A model generated the notes under the pieces. It was not told where the DNA came from and searched no databases. It saw only the letters and a program-made list of their open reading frames with translations. A stretch of DNA of 64,000 bases from Flavobacterium sp. 90 (GTDB lineage Bacteria; Bacteroidota; Bacteroidia; Flavobacteriales; Flavobacteriaceae), in the NCBI RefSeq assembly GCF_004339525.1, contig NZ_SMGE01000001.1:4216001-4280000 (forward strand), in the 5' to 3' direction. Positions 1 through 8,571 of this stretch are shown one piece after another (the first letter of the stretch is position 1; each line of letters opens with the position of its first letter). A program made the translations under genes and the position numbers.

Positions 1-99
1 GATGAGATGCAGAAAAATCAGAAAAACTATGAGGAAGCTGTCGCAAGACTTGGAGGAAAGAATGATTGGTTAGGTAAAGTTTGGTGGGATGCAAATTAA
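1..99 (+). CDS. SusD-like lipoprotein, C-terminal end only (partial)
   Basis: The window opens inside a plus-strand reading frame that runs to a TAA at 97-99 and gives 32 residues ending in GKVWWDAN. The ending YEEAVARLGG...WWDAN resembles the C-terminus of SusD-like family 2 glycan-binding lipoproteins; the complete SusD of this window also ends in an RLWWD motif. It would be the surface lipoprotein of another SusC/SusD pair, placed directly before a chitinase. Characterised Flavobacterium chitin loci have two such pairs, which fits. The assignment rests on a short tail, so it is an inference from motif and context. Confidence 0.55.
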   Translation, partial: DEMQKNQKNYEEAVARLGGKNDWLGKVWWDAN

Positions 100-188
100 A
101 AAATAGTCCAAAAATATAAAGTCATGCCTAATAAGGTGTTATTTTCATTCTAATTAAAATTGAAACCACAAGTTTAAAATTAAAAATT

Positions 189-1214
189 ATGATAAAAAAT
201 AAAGCCTTATTAGGCATCCTTTTTTTTATAAGCTCACTTTTGTCTGCTTATAGTTGTTCAACTGACAAAGAAACAAATCCGATAAATATAAAAACTAAAA
301 CAGCCAGAGTTGTTGGATATTTATCAACGGATAATATTAGCAAAATGAATTCGATGCAGTTTTGCAAATTAACACACCTTAATATAGCATTTGCAAATCC
401 TGATAAAAATGGGAATCTAATTTTTTCAGGAGATATTGATGCACTTATTAAATATGCTAAATCGGTTAATCCTAATATTGTAATAAGCATTTCTCTTGCA
501 GGTGGGGTTATTTCTCCAGAGCAAGCTGCAAATTGGTCTTATTTAATTGATAAACCCGAAAATAGACCGGCTTTAATTCAAAACATACTAAATTTTGTCG
601 AATTGCACCATTTAGACGGAGTAGATGTAGATCTCGAATGGGATGCAGTAACTTCAGGATATAGCGGTTTTGTTATTGAATTAAAAAAGAGTCTTGCAGA
701 ACATAAAAAACTTTTAACTGCTGCTTTACCCAATAATACCAGATTCGAAAATATAAATTCAGAAGCTTTGAATGCGTTCGATTTTCTAAATATTATGGCG
801 TATGATAGTACTGGTCCGTGGACTCCTAATAATCCGGGACAACATAGTTCGATGGCTTTCGCCAAAGACGGAATTATTTTTTGGCACAAACTTCAAAATG
901 TATCCAGTGATAAACTGACTCTTGGTGTTCCTTTTTATGGATATAATTTTACATATCCGGAAGCTACCAGTTCTACTTTTGCTCAGATTGTAGAAGCAGG
1001 AACTCAATTTGCAGATCAGGATGAAATAGGAAAAATTTATTATAACGGAAGACCAACCATTTCACAAAAAGTAGAATTTGCTTCTGAGAATACGGGAGGA
1101 ATTATGATTTGGGAATTGGCACAAGATTCTTTTGGTGAATATTCTTTGCTGGATGTTATTCATAAAAAATATACTTCTTTAAAAACTAAAACAACCGGAT
1201 TGTGTGGGAATTAG
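189..1214 (+). CDS. chiB: GH18 chitinase, lipoprotein (ChiB-like)
   Basis: A 341-aa glycoside hydrolase family 18 protein. Residues 1-22 form a lipoprotein signal peptide, with the lipobox cysteine probably Cys23. The GH18 signature DGVDVDLE lies at residues 143-150, so Glu150 is the expected catalytic acid. GH18 enzymes cleave beta-1,4 bonds in chitin by substrate-assisted catalysis. The single-domain, lipid-anchored form suggests an enzyme on the outer membrane that shortens chito-oligosaccharides next to the SusCD importers. It lies between a SusD tail and a SusC gene. The symbol follows the single-domain GH18 of the F. johnsoniae chitin locus and is assigned by architecture and position. 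Related endoglycosidase folds cannot be fully excluded. Confidence 0.85.
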   Translation: MIKNKALLGILFFISSLLSAYSCSTDKETNPINIKTKTARVVGYLSTDNISKMNSMQFCKLTHLNIAFANPDKNGNLIFSGDIDALIKYAKSVNPNIVISISLAGGVISPEQAANWSYLIDKPENRPALIQNILNFVELHHLDGVDVDLEWDAVTSGYSGFVIELKKSLAEHKKLLTAALPNNTRFENINSEALNAFDFLNIMAYDSTGPWTPNNPGQHSSMAFAKDGIIFWHKLQNVSSDKLTLGVPFYGYNFTYPEATSSTFAQIVEAGTQFADQDEIGKIYYNGRPTISQKVEFASENTGGIMIWELAQDSFGEYSLLDVIHKKYTSLKTKTTGLCGN

Positions 1215-1566
1215 AAACTTTAGAAAACTAAATTTTTTGGTGCTATAATCTCAGGTATTTGTGATTACTAATATTTTGTTAAAATTAAATATTTATTATC
1301 AAAAGTATTGATTTTAAAGCTAAATATCAGCTAATTACCTCTTTATTGATGATTCAACATTTGTTAACTAAATTCCTTGTTTTTTTAATTAAAAATTATA
1401 TATAAGTGAAAAACGTTAGGATATATCAATATGAAAACGTTTTCGCATAACGTATTATTGAATGATTTATGTCGTTTGTTTAAAATTTATTGCTGTTTGT
1501 ATAAATTATTTTTTTTAACAATCCCTTAAGAATAAATTTACACCATAACTAACAAAATAAATAAAC
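1215..1566. other. Intergenic region upstream of susC, 352 bp
   Basis: No reading frame of note and very AT-rich. The only clear structure is the 12-bp palindrome at 1433-1444, listed separately. I found no exact TAnnTTTG -7 element here. A long untranslated leader for the susC transcript is likely but is not shown directly by the sequence. Confidence 0.5.
1433..1444. promoter_or_regulatory. Perfect palindrome GAAAACGTTTTC, candidate operator
   Basis: This 12-bp perfect palindrome with a central CG has the form of operators bound by LacI/GalR-family regulators. It lies 123 bp before the susC start. A related half-site, GAAAAACGTT, occurs just upstream near 1408. A repressor responding to GlcNAc or chitobiose would be logical, but no regulator gene of that family is present in the window, so the role is inferred. 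Confidence 0.4.
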
Positions 1567-4500
1567 ATGAAAAAAATTTTCTTAATCTTTATGATTGTTT
1601 TTACGGCGCAAGTTTCGCTTGCTCAGGTAAGAAATGTTAAAGGTGTGATTACAGATTCTGCAGGGATGCCATTGCCAGGTGCATCTGTTGCTGTACAAGG
1701 AGGTCAAAAAGGTGCTTCTACCGATTTTGATGGTTTGTATACAATTGAAGTGCAAAAAGGACAAACTTTAGTTTTTAGCTATGTTGGTCTTGAAACACAA
1801 ACTATCGTTGTAGGTGATGCTTCTACAATTAATGTAAAAATGCAACAAGCTTCATCTAATGCATTAAATGAAGTTGTAGTAACATCTTTAGGGCTTAAAA
1901 AATCAAAAAAGACTTTAACTTATGCTGCACAAGAAGTAAAAGGTGAAGAGGTTACAAGAGTTAAAGATGCCAATTTAATGAACAGTTTATCTGGTAAAGT
2001 TGCCGGTATGATTGTTGGAAAAAGTTCTGCTGGAGCTGGAGGTGCTGTAAAAGTAACTATTCGTGGTAACTCATCTGCTACAAACAATCAGCCATTATAT
2101 GTTGTTGACGGAATCCCATTATTGAACTCTACTTCTGCTATGTCAAACCAGGTTTTTGGTGATACAGCCGGAGGTAACAGAGATGGTGGAGATGCAATCT
2201 CAATGATGAATCCTGATGACATCGAATCTATGACAGTACTTAAAGGAGCTTCTGCAGCTGCTTTGTACGGTTCTCAAGGTGCGAATGGTGTTATCTTAAT
2301 AACAACTAAAAAAGGAAAAGAAGGAAAAGTAACGGCAAATTATAATTCAAGTGTATTTGTAGACAATGTAGTTTCTTTGCCAGATTTTCAAACTAATTAT
2401 GGTTCAGCTCCATCATCTGATTTATCTTGGGGACCAGCAAAAAAATCTCCTGATCATGTTAAAGGGTTTTATAATACTGGTGTAACTATGATTAACTCTA
2501 TCGCTATAAACGGTGGTAGCGATAAGGCGACAACTAGTCTTACTTATGCAAATACTAACGTTGATGGTGTGATACCAACAAACGAGTTTAAGAAAAATAA
2601 CATTGCGCTTCGTCAAAGCATTAAATTGTTTGATGATAAAGTAACTGTTGATGCGTCATTATCTTATGCTGAACAAAAAATCAACAATAAACCAACAAAT
2701 GGATTATACTTCAACCCATTAACAGGAGTTTATTTGTTTCCAAGAGGAAATGATTTTGCTGACTACTATAAGAATTACGAACAATTTAATTCTACTAGAA
2801 ACTTAATGGACCAAAGATGGCCATCAGCGACTTCAGATATTATTCAAAACCCGGGTTGGATTTTAAATAGAAATGCTTCTATCGATAAAAATCAATCATT
2901 AATTAGTTCTGCTGCAATTTCATATAAAGCAAACAACTGGTTAAGTTTTAAAGCTAGAGGAGGTTATAACAGATTGTATAATACATTTGATAAAAGAATG
3001 TACGCAGGAACAAATGAAACTTTGGCTCCATCTACAGGTAGATACATCTACTCAGATAGTGAAAGTTACCAATTATATGGTGATTTGATTGCTACGATCA
3101 ACACAAAATTCAATGATGATTTCACATTCAGTGCTACTCTTGGTACGAGTTTAACAAAATCTACAGTTAATGACGCTTATGTAAGTGATTCAGGTCAAAA
3201 GAATGGATTAATTAATGCAAACTGGTTTAATACAGGTAACTTTGTGTCTGCTGAAAGAAATGCTCACACTATTGGAGGTAAAAAAGAAGTTCAATCAGTT
3301 TTTGCAAGTGCAACTTTTGGTTACAAAGACATGCTTTATCTTGATGTAACAGGAAGAAATGACTGGTCTTCAACTTTAGTGAATACAGATAACTTAAGTT
3401 TCTTTTATCCTTCGGTAGGTTTATCAGCAATTTTAAGCCAAATGGTAACATTGCCAGAAGCAATAAGTTATGCAAAAGTAAGAGCTTCTTATGCTCAAGT
3501 AGGTAATGATGTTTCTGCTTTTTTAACTTCACCTGTAAATACAATAGTTGGTGGTCAAGTTACTCCGCCATTAGTTGGACCAAAACCAGGTACTTCTTTG
3601 AAACCGGAAATGCAAAATTCTTATGAATTTGGTACAGAGTGGAGATTCTTGAATAATAGAATCGGATTTGATTTTACTTACTATAGAAACGAAACTAAAA
3701 ATCAATTAATTACTGCTCCGGCTCCAATTCCAAATACTACAGGATACCAAAACTATGCATTTAATGCTGGTAGTATCGAAAACAAAGGTTTTGAGATTAC
3801 TTTAACAGGTAAAGCAATTGCTAATGATAATTTTTCTTGGGATCTTGGATTAAATTATGCTTCAAATAAAAATACAGTACTTGATTTAGGTGCTGGTGCA
3901 AATGGAGGTGTTAATACTGTTGTTTTAACTAACGGAGATCCAAATAGCTATAAATATGTTTTAGAAGTAGGAAAACCATTTGGTGAAATTCAAGGAAAAA
4001 ATATAGTTAGAAATGCTCAGGGACAAATCGTACTTGATAAAGATAAGAATATTCAAAAAACGGACTTTGTTGATTTAGGTAGCTCTAATCCTGATTTTAT
4101 GTTAGGTTTTTCTAACTCATTCAAATACAAAAAATTGACTTTAAATTTACTTATTGATGGTAGATTTGGTGGTCACGTAATGAGTATGACTGAAGCAATG
4201 CTTGATTATTATGGTGTTTCTAAAAAAAGTGGTGATGCAAGAGATGCTGGAGGAGTTAAGATAAATGCAGTAGATCAAGATGGAAATGCAGTAACAACAA
4301 TGGATGCTCAAAAATATTATTCACAAGTTGGTAATAGAGCTGGTGCAACAGGAGAATATATGTACAAAGCTACAAACGTGAAATTAGGAGAAGTTTCTTT
4401 AGGATATACTTTTGATTTCAGTAAAGAAACAGTTTTCAAAACAGTGAATCTTGCACTTGTTGGTAAAAACTTATTTTTCTTCTACAAAGATGCTCCGTTT

Positions 4501-4605
4501 GATCCAAACGTAACATTAAGTTCTGGAGAAGGATTACAAGGTGTTGATATTTTTGGTGCTCCATCAACAAGAAGTATTGGTGTTAATTTAAATTTAACTT
4601 TCTAA
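1567..4605 (+). CDS. SusC-family TonB-dependent outer-membrane transporter
   Basis: A 1012-aa protein with a signal peptide (residues 1-20, ending SLAQ). Next comes a carboxypeptidase-regulatory-like domain (about 22-110, with [16 protein letters not shown]), a plug domain (about 115-230, with [12 protein letters not shown] and [17 protein letters not shown]) and a long beta-barrel ending in NLNLTF with a terminal Phe. This is the SusC architecture: a TonB-powered channel that imports oligosaccharides held by its SusD lid. The susD gene follows after 157 bp, and the other neighbours are chitin enzymes. The substrate is therefore most likely chito-oligosaccharide. That is taken from context, because specificity cannot be read from the sequence. 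Confidence 0.93.
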   Translation: MKKIFLIFMIVFTAQVSLAQVRNVKGVITDSAGMPLPGASVAVQGGQKGASTDFDGLYTIEVQKGQTLVFSYVGLETQTIVVGDASTINVKMQQASSNALNEVVVTSLGLKKSKKTLTYAAQEVKGEEVTRVKDANLMNSLSGKVAGMIVGKSSAGAGGAVKVTIRGNSSATNNQPLYVVDGIPLLNSTSAMSNQVFGDTAGGNRDGGDAISMMNPDDIESMTVLKGASAAALYGSQGANGVILITTKKGKEGKVTANYNSSVFVDNVVSLPDFQTNYGSAPSSDLSWGPAKKSPDHVKGFYNTGVTMINSIAINGGSDKATTSLTYANTNVDGVIPTNEFKKNNIALRQSIKLFDDKVTVDASLSYAEQKINNKPTNGLYFNPLTGVYLFPRGNDFADYYKNYEQFNSTRNLMDQRWPSATSDIIQNPGWILNRNASIDKNQSLISSAAISYKANNWLSFKARGGYNRLYNTFDKRMYAGTNETLAPSTGRYIYSDSESYQLYGDLIATINTKFNDDFTFSATLGTSLTKSTVNDAYVSDSGQKNGLINANWFNTGNFVSAERNAHTIGGKKEVQSVFASATFGYKDMLYLDVTGRNDWSSTLVNTDNLSFFYPSVGLSAILSQMVTLPEAISYAKVRASYAQVGNDVSAFLTSPVNTIVGGQVTPPLVGPKPGTSLKPEMQNSYEFGTEWRFLNNRIGFDFTYYRNETKNQLITAPAPIPNTTGYQNYAFNAGSIENKGFEITLTGKAIANDNFSWDLGLNYASNKNTVLDLGAGANGGVNTVVLTNGDPNSYKYVLEVGKPFGEIQGKNIVRNAQGQIVLDKDKNIQKTDFVDLGSSNPDFMLGFSNSFKYKKLTLNLLIDGRFGGHVMSMTEAMLDYYGVSKKSGDARDAGGVKINAVDQDGNAVTTMDAQKYYSQVGNRAGATGEYMYKATNVKLGEVSLGYTFDFSKETVFKTVNLALVGKNLFFFYKDAPFDPNVTLSSGEGLQGVDIFGAPSTRSIGVNLNLTF

Positions 4606-4762
4606 ATAATATAATATAAGGACAAAACCTTTTGGTTGTTGTAAGAGAATCTTGTTTGTTGATTGAATGTAGAATAGTGTAAAAACAACAAACAATTAAC
4701 CCTAAAATGGGGTGGCTTATAAATCAATAAAAATGATTTTAATTAACGATAAAAATTCACAG

Positions 4763-6361
4763 ATGAAAAATAAATTATTAATATTTGGTTCAGTTTTAGC
4801 TCTTGCATTAGGCAGCTGTACAAATAACTTTGAGGATATAAATACCAACGAGACCGGTTTTAGTAACCATGAATTAGAACAAGACTTTAATCAGGTAAAA
4901 GCGCCTATTAAGACAATGCAAAGGGGGATGTATATCCTGGTTGCAGATGACTGGCAAGGAGATATTCAGTTTAACTTAAATGCTGATATTTTTTCAGGAT
5001 ATATGGGGACACCTCATGATTTTGAAGGTAATAGAAACAACTCAACTTATGTTCTTTTAGATGGTTGGAATGGTGCAGAATGGGTTCAGAAGTATCAAAG
5101 AGAAATGGTTAACGCATACAACCTTGAGAAATTAACAAAAGGAAAATTTCCTCAGTTTTATGCTTGGTCTTTGATCTTGAAAGTTTATGCAATGCACAAA
5201 ACTACTGATTATTATGGACCTATCGTTTATTCAGGTTTTGGAAATGCTGATGGAACGACTCCTTACGATTCTCAAAAAGCAGTTTACGATCAGTTTTTCG
5301 CCGAATTGAAAACAGCTATAGATATTTTGAATGCTAAAATTGTTGAAGATCCAAGTATTGCACCAGAAAAAGTAACTTTTTTCCCTGATCCTAAAGATCC
5401 AACAGATGGAACTACAGCTAAAGGTAAAATGTTGAATTGGATAAAATTTGCTAACTCTTTACGTTTACGTTTAGCAATGAGAATTTCTAACATAGATCCG
5501 GTTAAAGCAAAAGCAGAAGCAGAAGCAGCGGTTTCAGGTTTTGGAGTTATTACAACAAATAATGAGAATATGGCTTATTTAGCAGAGCATCCTGTTAAAA
5601 CATATACAGGTCCTTGGGCAGATATCAATGCAGGTGGAGCGATTACTTCTATCATGAATGGTTATAATGACCCAAGAAGAGAGACTTTCTTTCATACTGC
5701 TAAGGGCGGAGTTTATCAAGGTATTAGAATGGGTTCTATAGTTGATGCTGAATACAGAACAGCTCAAGCAGATTTATTCTCTAAAGTTGGACCTATTGTA
5801 GAAAATGATATGATTCCTTGGTTTAATGCATCTGAATCTCACTTCTTAAAAGCAGAAGCGGCATTAAAAGGATGGAATGTTGGCGGATCTGCTCAATCAT
5901 TTTATGAATCAGGAATTACAACTTCGTTTGCTCAATTAGGAGCAGGAAGTGCATCAGCTTATATTAATGATGATACTTCAATGCCAGCTAATTTTACTGA
6001 TCCATTAAATCCAACTAATAATATTGCAGCACAAAATTTAGTATCAGTAAAATGGTCTGATGCAGCATCAAATGAAGTGAAATTGCAAAAAATTATTACT
6101 CAAAAATGGATTGCTATTTTCCCTGACGGGCAAGAAGCTTGGGCTGAAACTAGAAGAACAGGATATCCAAAATTATTCTTACCGGCAAATAACTTTTCAG
6201 GAGGAAAAATTCCAGATGGAACTTTTGTAAGAAGAGTAAATTTCTATGTTAACGAAAAAACGGGTAATCCAGCAGGTTACGCTCAAGGTGTAAGCCTTTT
6301 AGGAGGTCCTGACACAGGAGCAACTAGACTTTGGTGGGATACTGGAGTTAACAAATTCTAA
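4763..6361 (+). CDS. SusD-like glycan-binding lipoprotein
   Basis: A 532-aa SusD-family protein, the surface-exposed partner of the SusC channel. The ATG at 4763 is preferred because it starts a proper lipoprotein signal, with LALALGSC placing the lipid-modified Cys at 19. The frame is open further upstream (GTG at 4712, ATG at 4733), but those starts would put a polar stretch before the signal. The body is helical and rich in aromatic residues, and the C-terminus RLWWDTGVNKF is typical of the SusD-like family 2 group. It should bind chitin oligomers and close over the SusC barrel. A strong stem-loop lies just past its stop codon. Confidence 0.92.
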   Translation: MKNKLLIFGSVLALALGSCTNNFEDINTNETGFSNHELEQDFNQVKAPIKTMQRGMYILVADDWQGDIQFNLNADIFSGYMGTPHDFEGNRNNSTYVLLDGWNGAEWVQKYQREMVNAYNLEKLTKGKFPQFYAWSLILKVYAMHKTTDYYGPIVYSGFGNADGTTPYDSQKAVYDQFFAELKTAIDILNAKIVEDPSIAPEKVTFFPDPKDPTDGTTAKGKMLNWIKFANSLRLRLAMRISNIDPVKAKAEAEAAVSGFGVITTNNENMAYLAEHPVKTYTGPWADINAGGAITSIMNGYNDPRRETFFHTAKGGVYQGIRMGSIVDAEYRTAQADLFSKVGPIVENDMIPWFNASESHFLKAEAALKGWNVGGSAQSFYESGITTSFAQLGAGSASAYINDDTSMPANFTDPLNPTNNIAAQNLVSVKWSDAASNEVKLQKIITQKWIAIFPDGQEAWAETRRTGYPKLFLPANNFSGGKIPDGTFVRRVNFYVNEKTGNPAGYAQGVSLLGGPDTGATRLWWDTGVNKF

Positions 6362-6398
6362 TAAACATACAGAATAAAAGAATTTAAGTTTGGTTAGT

Positions 6399-6434
6399 AA
6401 ATGGTATAAGTAATGAAAATTGCTTATACCATTT
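6399..6434 (+). promoter_or_regulatory. 16-bp intercistronic stem with GAAA loop
   Basis: The left arm AAATGGTATAAGTAAT (6399-6414) pairs with 6419-6434 over 16 bp, with a single G-U pair, leaving a GAAA tetraloop. No T-tract follows, so it is not a standard intrinsic terminator. Placed between susD and nagB, it could protect the 3' end of a susCD mRNA or attenuate transcription into the enzyme genes. Confidence 0.6.
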
Positions 6435-6473
6435 CAAAAACCAAAATTGTAAATAGCAAAAAAAGAAAAAGAA

Positions 6474-8411
6474 ATGAAAAGTGCTTTAGAAATAAAACCT
6501 GATATCAGCTATAAAAGCGCAGGAAAATTTGAAGAAACTCGATTTGAAAAAATTCATAACGAAATCTTCAAAAGTTCTGTAGAAGCTTCAGTAATTGTAG
6601 CGCAGGAAATTGCGCAATTAATTAGATCTAAACAAGACAAAGGTAAATCTTGCGTATTAGGTTTAGCAACAGGTTCTTCTCCTATAAAAGTATATGAGGA
6701 ATTAGTGAGAATGCACAGAGAAGAAGGCTTGAGTTTTAGCAATGTAATCACTTTTAACCTGGATGAATATTATCCAATGACAAAAGAGAACAATCAGAGC
6801 TATCATTATTTCATGCATCAGCATCTTTTTAATCACATTGACATTAATCCAGATAATGTTAATATTCCAGATGGAACCGTTCATATTGATGAATTAAATC
6901 AATATTGCATCGACTACGAAATGAATATTAAAAATGCCGGAGGATTAGATTTTCAACTATTAGGAATTGGTCGTACAGGTCACGTAGGTTTCAACGAACC
7001 TGGATCACACATCAATTCAGGAACCAGAATTATTACACTGGATCACATTACAAGAGTAGACGCTTCATCAGATTTTAATGGTATTGATAACGTTCCTAAA
7101 AGAGCGATTACCATGGGAGTTTCTACGATTTTAAGATCAAAGAGAATCGTATTAATGGCTTGGGGACAAAACAAAGCCGATATCATCAAAAGAACTATTC
7201 AGGGAGATATCAGTTCAGAAGTTCCTGCGACATTTTTACAAAATCATCCTAATGCGACTTTCGTATTAGACCAGTCTGCAGCATCAGAATTAACGCGTTT
7301 CAAAACGCCTTGGTTAGTTGGAGAATGCATCTGGAATCAGGAATTAAAAAGCAAAGCGATTGTTTGGTTGTGCCAAAAAACAAAACAATCAATCTTAAAA
7401 TTAACAGACAGAGATTACAACAACAACGGAATGTCTGATCTTTTGGCACAAGAAGGTTCTGCTTATGATTTGAACATCAATATGTTCAACGTATTGCAGC
7501 ATACCATTACAGGATGGCCAGGTGGAAAACCAAATACAGACGATTCTCATCGTCCGGAAAGAGCCAATCCGGCAAAAAAACGAGTGATTCTTTTTAGTCC
7601 GCATCCGGATGACGATGTGATTTCTATGGGAGGAACTTTTTCAAAATTGATAAAACAAGGTCACGATGTACACGTTGTATATCAAACCTCCGGAAATATT
7701 GCAGTTACAGACGACGAAGCATTGAAATTTGCTGAGGTTGCCAAAGATTTTATTGGTGAAGCAGGCGCAGGAATCAACTTCAAATCTGTGATTGAATTTT
7801 TGAATAGCAAATCAGAAAATCAAATCGATTCTCTTGAAGTTCGAAAATTAAAAGGATTAATCAGAAGAAGAGAATCTTATGCAGCGACAAGATATATTGG
7901 GCTGAAAGATGAAAATACACACTTTTTAGATCTTCCGTTTTACGAAACAGGACAGGTAAAAAAGAATCCATTAGGACCAGAAGATATTGCGATTGTAAAA
8001 GATATCATTGCACAAATCAAACCACATCAGGTATTTGCTGCAGGAGATTTGGCAGATCCACACGGAACTCACGAAGTTTGTCTAAATGCAATTTTTGCGG
8101 CTTTGAAGGAATTAAAACCGGAGAAATACATGGACGATTGCTGGTTGTGGTTGTACAGAGGAGCTTGGCACGAATGGGATATTCACGAAATTGATATGGC
8201 CGTTCCGCTTTCTCCATCAGAAGTATTGCTAAAACGTCATGCGATTTTGTACCACCAATCTCAAAAAGACAGAGTAATGTTTCAAGGAAATGACTCAAGA
8301 GAATTCTGGGTTAGAGCCGAAGATCGTAACAAAAATACAGCGATTCTATACGATGAATTAGGATTGGCTGAATACGAAGCAATTGAAGCTTTTAAGCGTT
8401 TTGATTACTAG
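6474..8411 (+). CDS. nagB: Glucosamine-6-phosphate deaminase fused to a PIG-L/LmbE deacetylase-like domain
   Basis: A 645-aa cytoplasmic protein, against about 266 aa for E. coli NagB. The N-terminal half (about 50-320) is a NagB domain that turns glucosamine-6-phosphate into fructose-6-phosphate and ammonia. It shows LGLATGSSP, NLDEYYP (Asp97, the expected proton acceptor) and GRTGHVGFNEP (His170, Glu175). The residue matching E. coli Asp141 is Thr168 here. The C-terminal half (about 370-620) is PIG-L/LmbE-like, with the metal motif HPDDD at 377-381 and a later DPHGTH. Long NagB-like proteins of this build are usual in Bacteroidetes. No nagA is visible, so a deacetylase role for the second domain is possible but unproven. 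Confidence 0.88.
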   Translation: MKSALEIKPDISYKSAGKFEETRFEKIHNEIFKSSVEASVIVAQEIAQLIRSKQDKGKSCVLGLATGSSPIKVYEELVRMHREEGLSFSNVITFNLDEYYPMTKENNQSYHYFMHQHLFNHIDINPDNVNIPDGTVHIDELNQYCIDYEMNIKNAGGLDFQLLGIGRTGHVGFNEPGSHINSGTRIITLDHITRVDASSDFNGIDNVPKRAITMGVSTILRSKRIVLMAWGQNKADIIKRTIQGDISSEVPATFLQNHPNATFVLDQSAASELTRFKTPWLVGECIWNQELKSKAIVWLCQKTKQSILKLTDRDYNNNGMSDLLAQEGSAYDLNINMFNVLQHTITGWPGGKPNTDDSHRPERANPAKKRVILFSPHPDDDVISMGGTFSKLIKQGHDVHVVYQTSGNIAVTDDEALKFAEVAKDFIGEAGAGINFKSVIEFLNSKSENQIDSLEVRKLKGLIRRRESYAATRYIGLKDENTHFLDLPFYETGQVKKNPLGPEDIAIVKDIIAQIKPHQVFAAGDLADPHGTHEVCLNAIFAALKELKPEKYMDDCWLWLYRGAWHEWDIHEIDMAVPLSPSEVLLKRHAILYHQSQKDRVMFQGNDSREFWVRAEDRNKNTAILYDELGLAEYEAIEAFKRFDY

Positions 8412-8425
8412 AGTTGTTTTATAAA

Positions 8426-8445
8426 GATTCGGTTTGGAGCGAATC
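8426..8445 (+). promoter_or_regulatory. Small stem-loop between nagB and the GH20 gene
   Basis: GATTCG (8426-8431) pairs with CGAATC (8440-8445) across an 8-nt loop. The stem is short and no T-tract follows. It is noted because each of the other gaps after a structural gene in this operon also carries a hairpin. Confidence 0.25.
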
Positions 8446-8571
8446 AAATTCAAAATTCAGATTGATTTCATAGCGATTTGTGAGGTTCAATAGAGAGATC
8501 ATTCTGAGTTTTGTTTCTATTATCTATTATTAATGTTGTCTTGGGATAACATCTTTTCAAAAACAGTAAAA

